Origin: Sulfurimonas sp. HSL1-2
GTDB lineage: Bacteria > Campylobacterota > Campylobacteria > Campylobacterales > Sulfurimonadaceae
NCBI RefSeq assembly: GCF_039645565.1
Contig: NZ_CP147914.1
Location: 1,175,573-1,239,572, forward strand
Reading direction: 5' to 3'
Length of the DNA stretch: 64,000 nucleotides
In this document: piece by piece, positions 38,973-47,945 of the stretch
Numbering within the stretch: position 1 is the first letter of the stretch
Layout of the letters: every line of letters begins with the position of its first letter
Notes under the pieces: generated by a model
The model's input: the letters and a program-made list of their open reading frames with translations, nothing else
Told to the model about the DNA's origin: nothing
The model's database searches: none
Program-made: the position numbers and the translations under genes

Positions 38973-40256
38973 ATGAACATTACATCCTCGATTCAGGCAT
39001 TTGAAGAAGCACAGACATTGATTCCCGGCGGTGTGGATTCGCCGGTACGCGCCTTTAAAAGCGTCGGCGGGACCCCGCTCTTTATTGAAAAAGGCGAGGG
39101 CGCGCACCTCTACGATATTGACGGCAACGCCTATGTCGACTATGTCCAGAGCTGGGGGCCGCTGATCTTCGGCCACCGCGACGAAGCGATCGAGAACGCG
39201 GTCTGCGAAGCGGTCCGACGCGGCCTCAGTTTCGGGGCGCCGACGCTCTCAGAAAGCGAGCTGGCCAAGGAGGTTATCGGGATCTTCGACAGCATCGACA
39301 AGGTTCGTTTCGTCTCCAGCGGCACCGAAGCGGTCATGAGTGCCATCCGTCTGGCGCGCGGCTATACGGGCAAGGACGACATCGTCAAGTTCGAGGGGTG
39401 TTACCACGGTCACAGCGACTCCCTGCTGGTCCAGGCCGGTTCCGGTCTTGCGACCTTCGGCAACCCAAGCTCCCCGGGGGTCCCGGCGGACTTCACCAAG
39501 CATACCCTCCTGGCCAAATACAACGACATTGAGAGCGTGCGCAAATGCTTCGAGGATTCCGACAATATCGCCTGTATCATCATCGAGCCGATTGCCGGCA
39601 ACATGGGGCTCGTCCCGGCGGACAAGGAGTTCCTGGCCGAACTGCGCCTGCTCTGCGATGCCCACGGGGCGCTGCTGATCTTCGACGAGGTCATGAGCGG
39701 TTTCCGCGCGACCCTGCACGGCGCCGAATCCATCACGGGGACGACACCGGATATGGTAACCCTGGGCAAGGTGATCGGGGGCGGGATGCCGGTCGGCGCC
39801 TTCGGTGGCAAGGCCGAGATTATGGCGAAGCTCTCCCCGGAAGGGCCGGTGTACCAGGCGGGAACGCTCAGCGGCAACCCGGTCGCAATGGCGGCGGGAA
39901 TCACCGCGGTTCGCAAACTCCGGACCAATGCCAAGCTCTACAGCGTGCTTGAAGCGCGCGCCAAGCGCCTGATGGAAGGGTTCGCAGACGCGGCTGCTAA
40001 ACACGGTATCGCGCTGAAGACCGATGTACGGGGTTCGATGTTCGGCTTCTTCTTCAACGACAAACCGGTTAAAAACTTCGACGATGCGGCAGCCTCAGAC
40101 CTGGAGCGCTTCGCCGCATTCCATGCCGGGATGTTGTCGCGCGGCTTTTACTTCGCCTGCTCGCAGTTCGAGACGGGCTTCATCTGTACGCAGATCACGG
40201 ACGATATGATCGAAGCGACGATCAGTGCCGCCGACGACGTGATGGGGACGCTCTGA
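38973..40256 (+). CDS. hemL: Glutamate-1-semialdehyde 2,1-aminomutase
   Basis: 427-residue PLP enzyme making 5-aminolevulinate, the C5 route to haem. Typical segments are [31 protein letters not shown], the Asp in [12 protein letters not shown], the PLP lysine in [12 protein letters not shown] and [16 protein letters not shown]. The ATG at 38973 ([13 protein letters not shown]) fits the family N-terminus; a frame extension to 38928 is not needed. It is followed with a 1-base overlap by an AtpZ-like gene. Confidence 0.97.
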   Translation: MNITSSIQAFEEAQTLIPGGVDSPVRAFKSVGGTPLFIEKGEGAHLYDIDGNAYVDYVQSWGPLIFGHRDEAIENAVCEAVRRGLSFGAPTLSESELAKEVIGIFDSIDKVRFVSSGTEAVMSAIRLARGYTGKDDIVKFEGCYHGHSDSLLVQAGSGLATFGNPSSPGVPADFTKHTLLAKYNDIESVRKCFEDSDNIACIIIEPIAGNMGLVPADKEFLAELRLLCDAHGALLIFDEVMSGFRATLHGAESITGTTPDMVTLGKVIGGGMPVGAFGGKAEIMAKLSPEGPVYQAGTLSGNPVAMAAGITAVRKLRTNAKLYSVLEARAKRLMEGFADAAAKHGIALKTDVRGSMFGFFFNDKPVKNFDDAAASDLERFAAFHAGMLSRGFYFACSQFETGFICTQITDDMIEATISAADDVMGTL

Positions 40257-40612
40257 TGGCCGACAAACATTTGACGGGCCTGACCCCGGAGGGCGGTGAA
40301 AACGAAGAGCGCAAGCCGCGCCTCAAACCGATCGTCGAAGGGGCCGAAACGCTCTCGCTCGGCATCTCCATGGTCGTGGCCGTCCTGATCGGGGTGGCGC
40401 TCGGGATCGGTCTCAAGAAACTGACCGGTATCACGTGGCTGCTCTGGGTCGGCGTGGTCATCGGGATCGCCGCTGCCTTCCTGAACGTTTTCAAGGCCTA
40501 TTCAAAACAGTACAAAGAGTTCGAAGAGCTCTCCAAAAACCCGCGCTACAACCCCAAAACCCTGGAAGGTGACGACGACGATGACGATGACGACGCTGCG
40601 AAGCACTATTAG
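40256..40612 (+). CDS. AtpZ/AtpI-family small membrane protein with poly-Asp tail
   Basis: 118 residues with two hydrophobic helices (about 36-54 and 62-80), the first containing SMVVAVLIGVALGIGL, as in AtpZ/AtpI proteins that accompany F-type ATP synthases and may aid c-ring assembly or Mg2+ uptake. Here it follows hemL instead of the atp operon. The C-terminus EGDDDDDDDDAAKHY carries eight consecutive Asp residues, and the codons for this tail also hold the start of the next gene. Confidence 0.8.
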   Translation: MADKHLTGLTPEGGENEERKPRLKPIVEGAETLSLGISMVVAVLIGVALGIGLKKLTGITWLLWVGVVIGIAAAFLNVFKAYSKQYKEFEELSKNPRYNPKTLEGDDDDDDDDAAKHY

Positions 40613-41108
40613 TCCCTTCCTCGCCGTTCATATCCTGCTGTACGGCCTGCTGGTTGTCTCCAAAGCGGCCTTTCTCAATGCCCAGATCGCCTTTGTCTCC
40701 GCGTTTTTGATCCTGCTGGGTTCGCTTTACAGCTACCGCAAACTCGTGCAGCGCAACCTCGAAAACGAGACGGCGATCCACCAGGACGATCTTGTCGAGA
40801 AGATCGACGACCCCTATGACCTTTACAGCGAGAGCGAAGAGGAGGTTGAGAAGGAGAAACCGCTCAAGGATGTCATCAAGGAGGAGAAGGCGCGCCTGAA
40901 GGCGAACAAGGCCACCGTGCGCAACGTCTCCAAGTCGACGCCGGCGCTGCTCTCCGTCTACCGCCTGGTACCGTACGGCATCCTGGTCCTCGGGTTTATC
41001 GCCCTTAAAAACAACAATATGCTTTTACTCTGGTATTTTCTGCCGGGACTGGCAGCGGGGATCGTGGCAGGGTTCCTGAGCGGAAAGGCGTTGTTCGCCT
41101 CCCGCTGA
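40581..41108 (+). CDS. Membrane protein, unknown, overlapping the AtpZ-like gene
   Basis: 175 residues: two N-terminal TM helices (about 8-46), a strongly charged, probably helical middle (EEEVEKEKPLKDVIKEEKARLKANK shortened: acidic then basic, residues 75-115), and two C-terminal TM helices (about 122-140 and 147-165). The start is chosen at 40581, where GGAAGG stands 8-10 bases upstream; a GTG at 40569 is possible. It overlaps the AtpZ-like gene by 32 bases and so shares the repeated Asp-codon DNA. Family not recognised; the hemL-AtpZ context suggests a membrane role. Confidence 0.6.
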   Translation: MTMTTLRSTISPFLAVHILLYGLLVVSKAAFLNAQIAFVSAFLILLGSLYSYRKLVQRNLENETAIHQDDLVEKIDDPYDLYSESEEEVEKEKPLKDVIKEEKARLKANKATVRNVSKSTPALLSVYRLVPYGILVLGFIALKNNNMLLLWYFLPGLAAGIVAGFLSGKALFASR

Positions 41109-41116
41109 TTTAGCGT

Positions 41117-41803
41117 TTACTGGTTGATGATGGGGATGTTGACCGTGACGGACTTCTTGCCCACCTCGCAGAAGAGGTGGTTCTTCTTACACATCTGCTC
41201 AATCGCCGACTTGTAGACTTCGTCAAAAACGTTTCCGCTCACCTTGAGGGAGAAGAAGGTGTACTTTTTCTCTTCGTAGAGGATGTACTCCCCGATACGG
41301 AAAGCGAGTTTCGTCGTGATCATTTCACTGCCGCCGAAGGATTCGTACATCTTGTTGAGCAGGCGGATGAACTGGTCGGTGTTGAGACGCGTTTCGGGCA
41401 TCGTCGGGTCCAGGTCTTTCTGGAAGGACGATTTGTTCCCGATGGAGTTCGTCGCGATACAGAGGTCGATGAGCGAGTAGATGTTGACGAGCTCGCCTTC
41501 GATCTCCGGGCGTGAGAACTGGAAAGAGGGGGTCTGGAAAAAGCGGATACCGATCTCCTCTTCGTTGACGTACCCGACCATGATCCCGAAGATCTTGAAG
41601 CGGCCGTACTCCAGTTCCATAAAGGTCGTTTTGAAACCGAAGGAGGGGCTGGCGTAGGTGGTGGCCAGCTCGAAGAGGGTGTGGCGGTCGACGGCGCCGA
41701 GCAGGTACTGCCCCTCCGCGTTGACGGAGAGGACCTTGCCCGCGGCGCTAAAGAGGATATAGGGGTTGAAATCGTATTCGATCCACTGCTGTTCGAAGGT
41801 CAT
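41117..41803 (-). CDS. Unknown protein co-transcribed with rpoD, PAS-like N-terminus
   Basis: 228 residues with no TM helix. The first 100 residues (FNPYILFSAAGKVLSVNAEGQYLLG, interrupted here only in wording) read like a PAS/sensor domain; the last 80 (KYTFFSLKVSGNVFDEVYKSAIEQ) resemble an ATPase-like or dimer module too weak to name. Its ATG overlaps the rpoD stop by one base (TAATG), so translation is coupled to the major sigma factor. Function unknown; a role in stress or transcription control is only suggested by location. Confidence 0.55.
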   Translation of the reverse strand: MTFEQQWIEYDFNPYILFSAAGKVLSVNAEGQYLLGAVDRHTLFELATTYASPSFGFKTTFMELEYGRFKIFGIMVGYVNEEEIGIRFFQTPSFQFSRPEIEGELVNIYSLIDLCIATNSIGNKSSFQKDLDPTMPETRLNTDQFIRLLNKMYESFGGSEMITTKLAFRIGEYILYEEKKYTFFSLKVSGNVFDEVYKSAIEQMCKKNHLFCEVGKKSVTVNIPIINQ

Positions 41804-43656
41804 TATTCCTCGATATAGTTCTTGAGTTTACGGCCGACTTTGGGGTGCTTGAGCTTTTTGATCGCACTGCTCTCGATCTGGCGGACGCGTTCGCGGGTGA
41901 CGTTGAGCTCTTTGCCGATCTCTTCAAGGGTACGGTCGCTTTCGTCGTCCATGATCCCGAAGCGCATCTTGATAACGGCTTTTTCGCGTTCGTTGAGCTG
42001 TTCGAGGACGCCTTCGATCTGCACCTTGAGGTCGTCTTTGAGAATAGCGTCGGAAGGGGACAGCGAGGTACGGTCTTCGATGAAGTCTCCGAAGCGGCCG
42101 TCCTCTTCGCTGCCGATCGGCGCTTCGAGGGAGATCGGCTCTTTGGTGATCTTGATGACGTTCTTGACCTTCTCGACGGAGAGACCGACCTCTTCGGCGA
42201 TCGTCTCGACATCCGGCTCTTTCCCGTTCTCCTGCAGGTATTTGCGCATGATCTTGTTGATACGGTTGATCGTTTCGATCATGTGGATCGGGATACGGAT
42301 CGTACGCGCCTGGTCCGCGATGGCACGGCTGATAGCCTGGCGGATCCACCAGGTGGCGTAGGTGGAGAACTTGTACCCTTTCTGGTACTCGAACTTGTCG
42401 ACGGCTTTCATCAGACCGATGTTGCCTTCCTGGATCAGGTCGAGGAAAGGGAGGCCGCGGTTGGTGTAGCGCTTGGCGATGGAGACGACGAGACGGAGGT
42501 TGGACTTCGCCATCCGTGTCTTCGCCGTTTCGGAAATCGCCTTACCGCGTTTGATCTGCTCGAGGATGTCCGAGAGCTTTTCGGGTTCCATATTGAAGCC
42601 GCCTTTGGAGGCCTCTTTGGTCTGGATCAGCTTCTTGATCTCCATATAGGTACCGACCATCGTCGCTTCGGGGACCCGCGCAGCGATATCCTCTTTGGTG
42701 AGATCGGTAATGTTGTCGAGGATCTCTCTGTGGTTCTTGCGCAGCAGGTCGTTGAAGAGCGGAAGCTTGTACTCGAGGCGCTTGAGCTCTTTTTCAAACC
42801 CTTCGTCACTTTTGAGGGAGGTCTCCATCGATTTGACGAGTTCGTTGATGAGCTTGGAGGTCGGTCCGAGGTCGAGCAGTTTCTCTTTCAGGATCTTCTT
42901 TTTGAAGCTGGCCGTCAGGAAGAAGAGGACGATCTCTTCGTTGAGTTCGCCGTCTTCAGCGCCTTCGGGGAGCTTCTCGGAAGATTTCTGCCACTCTTTT
43001 TTCGCTTTTTCGAGGGCCTTGAAGCTGCTGACAACGAGTTCGACGCGCTTTTTGTCCTTGGCGCTGACTTTCTTCTCTGCGCCTTCGTCATCGTCGTTGT
43101 CGTTATCATCGTCACCGTCGTCCTTTTCGTCTTCAAAGCTTTTGAAGAGCTCTTTGACGCGGCGTTCGCGGTTGATCAGCGGTTCTTTGTAGTCGAGGAT
43201 GAAATCGATCAGGTAGGGAACGGAACAGATCGCATCGATAATGATGCTTTCACCGAACTCGATCTTTTTGGAGATCTCGATCTCCTCTTCCTTGGTCAGA
43301 AGCGGGATCTGTCCCATTTCACGCAGGTACATCCGTACCGGGGAGTCGGAGCGGGACCACTCCATCAGCTCGTGCTGTTTGAGGATGTCGAACTCTTCGC
43401 CGCTGGCGTTCTCAATGAGTTTGCGCTGCGCGTCACGGCGTGCTTCTGCTTCCTGCTCGTTCATGAGCTTGGCATGCTCCGAAGCCGTGTAGAGGCAGCG
43501 CTTGTTTTTCTCGGCAAGCTTCAGGACGCTTTTGGCCTGGGCCGCTGTCGGGTTTTTCTCAAAAAGTTCCGATACTGCCTCGTAGGTGATACAGTTTTCG
43601 GAGGAGTGATCGACAAAAAGGGTTTCGAGGGCTTTATTGAGTTCTTTTGCGGTCAT
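41803..43656 (-). CDS. rpoD: RNA polymerase primary sigma factor RpoD (sigma-70)
   Basis: 617 residues. Region 1.2 has [18 protein letters not shown]; region 2 has [37 protein letters not shown] and the -10 recognition helix [20 protein letters not shown]; region 3 starts [14 protein letters not shown]; region 4 ends with [20 protein letters not shown] nonconserved insertion of about 150 residues contains a very acidic Asp-rich run (about residues 176-191). The helix-turn-helix and length fit a housekeeping sigma. TATAAT at 43749-43754 is a likely -10 box. Confidence 0.97.
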   Translation of the reverse strand: MTAKELNKALETLFVDHSSENCITYEAVSELFEKNPTAAQAKSVLKLAEKNKRCLYTASEHAKLMNEQEAEARRDAQRKLIENASGEEFDILKQHELMEWSRSDSPVRMYLREMGQIPLLTKEEEIEISKKIEFGESIIIDAICSVPYLIDFILDYKEPLINRERRVKELFKSFEDEKDDGDDDNDNDDDEGAEKKVSAKDKKRVELVVSSFKALEKAKKEWQKSSEKLPEGAEDGELNEEIVLFFLTASFKKKILKEKLLDLGPTSKLINELVKSMETSLKSDEGFEKELKRLEYKLPLFNDLLRKNHREILDNITDLTKEDIAARVPEATMVGTYMEIKKLIQTKEASKGGFNMEPEKLSDILEQIKRGKAISETAKTRMAKSNLRLVVSIAKRYTNRGLPFLDLIQEGNIGLMKAVDKFEYQKGYKFSTYATWWIRQAISRAIADQARTIRIPIHMIETINRINKIMRKYLQENGKEPDVETIAEEVGLSVEKVKNVIKITKEPISLEAPIGSEEDGRFGDFIEDRTSLSPSDAILKDDLKVQIEGVLEQLNEREKAVIKMRFGIMDDESDRTLEEIGKELNVTRERVRQIESSAIKKLKHPKVGRKLKNYIEE

Positions 43657-43748
43657 CGGGGGAAAAGCTCCTGGAATAGTGTATTAGGGCGTTTCGGCTT
43701 CTCCCGCTTCCGGGAGGGCCGGGCCTGTGGGTTTTGAGTTAAGTGGGG

Positions 43749-43754
43749 ATTATA
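43749..43754 (-). promoter_or_regulatory. Putative rpoD -10 box
   Basis: TATAAT on the minus strand, 93 bases before the rpoD ATG, giving a 5' leader of about 85 bases. Together with the leuD box at 43862-43867 on the other strand it accounts for most of the 236-base divergent gap, in which I see no gene. Confidence 0.5.
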
Positions 43755-43861
43755 CTTTATAGAGGCTTAGTCTTTGCTTTCTTACAAAAATGAAGTGGCG
43801 CTTAAAGGAAGCATATTAATTAATATTACAGGTGATTCAACCCCCTTTGAGGGATTTTGGA

Positions 43862-43867
43862 TATAAT
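43862..43867 (+). promoter_or_regulatory. Putative leuD -10 box
   Basis: TATAAT 25 bases before the leuD ATG in the sequence GGATATAATCGC. No attenuator-like leucine codon run is visible between it and the gene. Confidence 0.6.
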
Positions 43868-43892
43868 CGCACCAAAAATTGCAGGATCTTCT

Positions 43893-44399
43893 ATGAGCAC
43901 ACTCGAAGGAAAAGTCTGGCGGTTCGGCCAGGATATCGACACGGACCTGATTATCGCCGCACGCTATCTTAATACGTCCGATCCCAAGGAACTCGCGAAG
44001 CATGTAATGGAGGACGCCGATCCGGATTTCGTTTCGAAAATGGTCCCGGGTGACATCATCGTCGCCGGCAACAACTTCGGCTGCGGTTCGTCCCGCGAAC
44101 ATGCACCGATCGCCCTGAAAGCTGCCGGCGTCGCCGCCGTGATCGCCCCGACGTTTGCACGTATCTTCTACCGCAACGCCTTTAACATGGGGCTGCCGAT
44201 CTTCGAGCTGGAAGAGAGCGCCGAGATTGCCGAAGGCGATATCGTCTCCGTCGATATGGACAAGGGGACGGTCACGGACAAAACGACCGGGAAGAGCTAC
44301 GCTTTTACCCCGATTCCGCCGTTTATGCAGGAGCTGCTCTCTGCCGGCGGCTTGATGAATTATGCCGAAGAAGAAGTCAAAGCAGGAGGTAAAGCATGA
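43893..44399 (+). CDS. leuD: 3-isopropylmalate dehydratase small subunit
   Basis: 168-residue swivel domain that pairs with LeuC to isomerise isopropylmalate in leucine synthesis. Motifs are [19 protein letters not shown] at the N-terminus and [20 protein letters not shown], the substrate-binding loop. This is the short archaeal/Campylobacterota type. The ATG at 43893 has GCAGGAT upstream. leuC is not adjacent, while leuB follows with a 4-base overlap. Confidence 0.95.
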   Translation: MSTLEGKVWRFGQDIDTDLIIAARYLNTSDPKELAKHVMEDADPDFVSKMVPGDIIVAGNNFGCGSSREHAPIALKAAGVAAVIAPTFARIFYRNAFNMGLPIFELEESAEIAEGDIVSVDMDKGTVTDKTTGKSYAFTPIPPFMQELLSAGGLMNYAEEEVKAGGKA

Positions 44400-45466
44400 A
44401 AACCTATAACATTGCCCTGATCAAAGGGGACGGGATCGGTCCGGAGATCATTGACGAGGCGGTCAAAGTTCTGGATGCCGTCGCCGCGCGGTTCGACTTT
44501 TCCCTGCGTTATGAAGAGGTCCTGATGGGCGGCAGCGCCTACGACGTCACCGGCGACCCGCTCCCGCAGGAGACTATCAATGTCTCCCTGAACTCGGATG
44601 CGGTCCTTTTCGGCGCCATCGGCGGCGAAAAATGGGACAACCTGCCGCGCGAGAAGCGCCCGGAGAGCGGTCTGCTGCGTTTCCGCAAAGAGCTCGGCGT
44701 CTTCGCCAACCTGCGCCCGGCCGTCGTCTACGACGAACTGGTCAACGCCAGCTCCCTCAAGCCCGAAATCGTCAAAGGCGTCGACCTGATGGTTGTGCGC
44801 GAACTGATCGGCGGGATCTATTTCGGCGAACCGAAGGGCTGGGAAGGGGACAAGGCCTACAACACGATGGTCTACACCAAGCCTGAAGTCGTGCGTATCG
44901 CCCATACGGCCTTCAAGATCGCGATGGAGCGTAACAAGAAGGTCTGTTCCGTCGACAAGGCAAACGTGCTTGATGTCTCCCAGATGTGGCGCGAAACCGT
45001 TGAAGAGGTTGCCAAGGAGTATCCGGAAGTCTCCCTGTCGCACATGTATGTCGACAATGCCGCGATGCAGCTCATCCGCGATCCGAAACAGTTCGACGTC
45101 ATCCTGACCGGCAACATTTTCGGCGACATCCTCAGTGACGAAGCGAGCATGCTTTCCGGCTCCATCGGGCTGCTGCCCTCCGCGTCCGTCGGCGCGAAGA
45201 TCGGCGTGTATGAGCCGATCCACGGCTCCGCACCGGACATCGCGGGGCAGGGGATTGCCAACCCGATCGCGACGATTGCCAGTGCCTCGATGATGCTCCG
45301 CTTCGCCCTGGGCGAAAACGAGGCGGCAGACCGTATCGACGCGGCCATCAAGCACGCGCTCAAAGACGGTTACCGTACGCGCGACCTCGCCAACTACGAC
45401 GCCAAAGAGCTCTGCTCCACCAGTGAAATGGGCGACATCATCGCCAACTACGCGGCCAAAGAATGA
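44396..45466 (+). CDS. leuB: 3-isopropylmalate dehydrogenase
   Basis: Oxidatively decarboxylates 3-isopropylmalate with NAD+. The 356-residue enzyme begins with [36 protein letters not shown] carries the substrate arginines; the catalytic Lys/Asp parts are [11 protein letters not shown] and [16 protein letters not shown]; and GLLPSASVG and [13 protein letters not shown] bind NAD. It overlaps leuD and purU by 4 bases each. Confidence 0.97.
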   Translation: MKTYNIALIKGDGIGPEIIDEAVKVLDAVAARFDFSLRYEEVLMGGSAYDVTGDPLPQETINVSLNSDAVLFGAIGGEKWDNLPREKRPESGLLRFRKELGVFANLRPAVVYDELVNASSLKPEIVKGVDLMVVRELIGGIYFGEPKGWEGDKAYNTMVYTKPEVVRIAHTAFKIAMERNKKVCSVDKANVLDVSQMWRETVEEVAKEYPEVSLSHMYVDNAAMQLIRDPKQFDVILTGNIFGDILSDEASMLSGSIGLLPSASVGAKIGVYEPIHGSAPDIAGQGIANPIATIASASMMLRFALGENEAADRIDAAIKHALKDGYRTRDLANYDAKELCSTSEMGDIIANYAAKE

Positions 45467-46299
45467 AAGAGTACCGGGTACTGATCGATTGTCGTGACGA
45501 AAAAGGGCTCGTCTACAAAGTCTCGAGTATCTTTTTCAAGTACGACCTGAACATCCTCTCCAACAGCGAGTTCGTCGACAGCGAAACAAACCTCTTCTTT
45601 ATGCGCAGCGTCGTCAGCGGTTTCATCGACGGGAACGACCTCGAAAAGGAGCTCCGCGCCGTGCTGCCCGAAAAGGCGAACCTGCGTATCATCGCCCCGG
45701 AGAAGAAAAACATCGTCCTGATGGTTACGAAGGAGTCCCATGCGCTGGGGGACCTGCTGATCCGCTACGAGGCCGGTGAACTCGATGCCAACATCCTCGG
45801 GGTCGTTTCCAACTACGACCTGCTCCAACCGCTGATCGAGAAGTTCGGCATCCCTTTTTATACGGTGTCGCACGAGGGGCTCAGCCGCGACGAGCACGAA
45901 CAGAAGGTGCTCGAGTGCCTGGCCGGCTTCGGCGAGATCGACTATATCGTCCTGGCGAAGTACATGCGTATCCTGACCCCGAACTTCGTCGAGGCCTACG
46001 CCAACAAGATCCTTAACATCCACCACTCCTTCCTGCCGGCATTTATCGGGGCAAACCCCTACAAGCAGGCCTATGAGCGCGGGGTGAAGATCATCGGGGC
46101 AACGGCGCACTTCGTCAACAACGACCTCGACGAAGGACCGATCATCTCCCAGGACGTCAAGCACGTCGACCATGCCCACAACTGGCAGGAGATGCAGCGC
46201 CTCGGACGCGATATTGAGAAGATCGTCCTCTCCCGTGCCCTGCGCCTGGCCCTCGAGGACCGTATCTTCGTCTACGGGAACCGGACCGTTATTTTTTAA
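45463..46299 (+). CDS. purU: Formyltetrahydrofolate deformylase PurU
   Basis: Hydrolyses 10-formyl-THF to THF and formate, balancing one-carbon pools. The 278-residue protein has an N-terminal ACT domain ([20 protein letters not shown]) and a formyltransferase-type catalytic domain with the triad region [21 protein letters not shown] (Asn/His) and [17 protein letters not shown] (Asp). The family is close to PurN, but the ACT domain and length identify PurU. It overlaps leuB, linking branched-chain amino acid and folate genes in one transcript. Confidence 0.94.
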   Translation: MKEYRVLIDCRDEKGLVYKVSSIFFKYDLNILSNSEFVDSETNLFFMRSVVSGFIDGNDLEKELRAVLPEKANLRIIAPEKKNIVLMVTKESHALGDLLIRYEAGELDANILGVVSNYDLLQPLIEKFGIPFYTVSHEGLSRDEHEQKVLECLAGFGEIDYIVLAKYMRILTPNFVEAYANKILNIHHSFLPAFIGANPYKQAYERGVKIIGATAHFVNNDLDEGPIISQDVKHVDHAHNWQEMQRLGRDIEKIVLSRALRLALEDRIFVYGNRTVIF

Positions 46300-46329
46300 C
46301 TAAACGCCAAATGAACAAAGTCCATTTGT

Positions 46330-46361
46330 CTACGCTGCCGCTAAGGCTACTTCGGCAGTAG
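46330..46361 (+). repeat. Structured intergenic hairpin after purU
   Basis: CTGCCG (46335-46340) pairs with CGGCAG (46353-46358), extended by CTA/TAG outside a 2-base bulge. A second small inverted repeat (AAATG...CATTT) precedes it and GCGC-TTT-GCGC-TTTT follows at about 46368-46381; the latter could end the leuD-leuB-purU transcript. Nothing codes in the 93-base gap 46300-46392. Confidence 0.45.
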
Positions 46362-46392
46362 GCCCACGCGCTTTGCGCTTTTAAAGGCACTC

Positions 46393-46863
46393 ATGTTTAA
46401 CATCGTCCTCGTCCATCCCCAGATCCCCAACAACACCGGTGCCATCGGGCGCCTCTGCGTCAACACGGGCGCCACGCTGCACCTGATCGAACCGCTGGGG
46501 TTTGATATCAGCGAAAAGGCGGTCAGAAGGGCGGGACTGGATTACTGGCACAAGATCGACCTGCACGTCTGGGAGAGCCTGGAGGCTTTTACCGCGGCGC
46601 ATCCCGATGCCGCACGCTACCACCTGGCGACGACCAAAACAAAACAGCCCTACTTTGAGCATACCTTCAACGCGGGGGACTACCTCTTTTTCGGCAGCGA
46701 GACCGCCGGGATCCCGGCCGATGTTCTCAATGCGCACCCGGAAGCCTGTATGACGATCCCCATGACGCGGGAGGGGCGCAGCCTCAACCTGGCGATCAGC
46801 TGCGGGATTATCCTCTACAAAGCGATTGAGCAGAATTTTGAGACCTACAAGGAGATGATGTGA
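46393..46863 (+). CDS. trmL: tRNA (cytidine/uridine-34-2'-O)-methyltransferase TrmL
   Basis: 156-residue SPOUT methyltransferase modifying the wobble base of tRNA-Leu isoacceptors. Family signatures are IVLVHPQIPNNTGAIGRLC at the N-terminus, DYLFFGSETAGIP and the knot segment TIPMTREGRSLNLAISCGI. Length is normal. It lies just after a set of small inverted repeats and is followed, with a 4-base overlap, by a very short membrane-protein gene. Confidence 0.95.
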   Translation: MFNIVLVHPQIPNNTGAIGRLCVNTGATLHLIEPLGFDISEKAVRRAGLDYWHKIDLHVWESLEAFTAAHPDAARYHLATTKTKQPYFEHTFNAGDYLFFGSETAGIPADVLNAHPEACMTIPMTREGRSLNLAISCGIILYKAIEQNFETYKEMM

Positions 46864-47018
46864 ACGGAGTAATCGATACGATCATGCTGATCCTCTTCGT
46901 GCTTTTCATGTTTGTGATTTTCGGCGGTTACCATCGCCAGAAATTCGAAGAGCGCGAAGCGGAGGAGAAACGCAAAGAGGCAGAGGATACGGACACATCC
47001 TCCGATACAAAGGCCTAG
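46860..47018 (+). CDS. Small single-pass membrane protein (52 aa)
   Basis: GTG start overlapping the trmL stop (GTGA), with AAGGAG five bases upstream. The product has one hydrophobic helix (about 5-22, IDTIMLILFVLFMFVIFG) followed by a highly charged tail (KFEEREAEEKRKEAED). It is probably anchored with the tail in the cytoplasm. Strong initiation signal and coupling make it a credible gene despite its size. Family and function are not recognised. Confidence 0.6.
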   Translation: MNGVIDTIMLILFVLFMFVIFGGYHRQKFEEREAEEKRKEAEDTDTSSDTKA

Positions 47019-47020
47019 GC

Positions 47021-47104
47021 TCAGAGCAGCCTGTCCGCCAGTCTTTCCAGAGAGTGTTCGAACTTCTCAAACCATGATTCCGCTTTTCTGATCATCTGTG
47101 CCAT
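47021..47104 (-). CDS. Possible 27-residue amphipathic peptide
   Basis: On the minus strand, AAAGGGAG stands 5-6 bases before an ATG and opens a 27-codon frame with the product MAQMIRKAESWFEKFEHSLE plus a 7-residue end. The sequence would form an amphipathic helix with hydrophobic Met/Ile/Trp/Phe/Leu on one side and charged residues on the other. It sits between the trmL unit and the divergent S24 repressor gene. Whether it is translated cannot be told from sequence. Confidence 0.35.
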   Translation of the reverse strand: MAQMIRKAESWFEKFEHSLERLADRLL

Positions 47105-47170
47105 GGGTGCTCCCTTTGTCATTTGATTTGACCCATTTTAGGTCCAGGCGACATCTTTCTTTTAAAATAT

Positions 47171-47210
47171 TGCAATTTGACATATAAATTTGCTACGATC
47201 TCTCATCGTT
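47171..47210 (+). promoter_or_regulatory. AT-rich promoter region of the S24 repressor gene
   Basis: The stretch before the repressor contains TTGACA and TGC-TACGAT (an extended -10-like element) but with only 11 bases between them, so they do not form a normal -35/-10 pair. The region is AT-rich compared with its surroundings. Self-regulation by the repressor is plausible; I see no obvious palindromic operator. Confidence 0.35.
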
Positions 47211-47256
47211 ATAGGATTATGCTGTAGAAAACAACGCGTAAAACAAGGAGCCGAAA

Positions 47257-47916
47257 ATGAAAGAGTTTGCCGACATCGTTGAGGAGATCAAGGATATCGT
47301 TTCCGGCGAGCTTCCGGGAAAAAAGGTGTTTGACAAGGATGTCGCGTCACTGCTCGGGATCTCTCAGATGAACTTTGCCACCCTGAAAAAACGCAACAAG
47401 ATCCCCTATGAGGAGCTGCTCAATTTCTGCGCCAAGCGTTCCATCGCGATCAACTGGCTGCTGTTCGGGCAGTCACCCGAGAGCCTCATCGAACCGACCA
47501 ACAAGTTCTACATGGTCCGCTACTTCAGCGAGATCAGCGCTTCCGCCGGCGGCGGGGCGGATGTGTTTGACGAGGGCTCCGAACCGATGATGCTCAGTGC
47601 TAATTTCGTGCAGACGCTGGGCGGGGAGCAGGAGCTGCGCTACATCGAGGCGATCAATGTCAGCGGCGATTCGATGGAGCCGACCTTCAGCTACGGCGAC
47701 ATTATCTTTGTCAACCGGAGCAAAAAGGATATCGGCCGGGGCGGGATTTTTACCATCAATACCGAAGGCGGCCTCTTCATCAAACGCCTCCACAAGCGAA
47801 TAGATGGTAAAATCGACATTATTTCTGACAACAAAGAGTATCCCGTCCAGACCGCCTCACCCGATGCCATCGAGATCATCGGGCGTGTTGTCGGACGGTT
47901 CGGTCAGGTCGATTAA
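47257..47916 (+). CDS. LexA/CI-like repressor with S24 autoprotease domain
   Basis: 219 residues. The N-terminal phage CI-type helix-turn-helix (FDKDVASLLGISQMNFATLK, about residues 25-44) is followed by a linker with an Ala97-Gly98 pair and an S24 peptidase domain with Ser139 (VSGDSMEPTF) and Lys176 (GLFIKRLHK), the self-cleavage dyad. It probably represses genes until triggered by RecA-like or other stress signals. CAAGGAG precedes the ATG. No phage genes are nearby, so it may be a chromosomal regulator; the following lipoprotein gene starts 30 bases later. Confidence 0.85.
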   Translation: MKEFADIVEEIKDIVSGELPGKKVFDKDVASLLGISQMNFATLKKRNKIPYEELLNFCAKRSIAINWLLFGQSPESLIEPTNKFYMVRYFSEISASAGGGADVFDEGSEPMMLSANFVQTLGGEQELRYIEAINVSGDSMEPTFSYGDIIFVNRSKKDIGRGGIFTINTEGGLFIKRLHKRIDGKIDIISDNKEYPVQTASPDAIEIIGRVVGRFGQVD

Positions 47917-47945
47917 CCGTCCCCGCGGCGGGAGCCGGAGTCATA

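Noticed and set aside
41845-43737. 630-codon open frame opposite rpoD
   Set aside because: Antisense to the unmistakable sigma-70 gene; its Leu/Phe/Asp-rich product only mirrors rpoD codon use.
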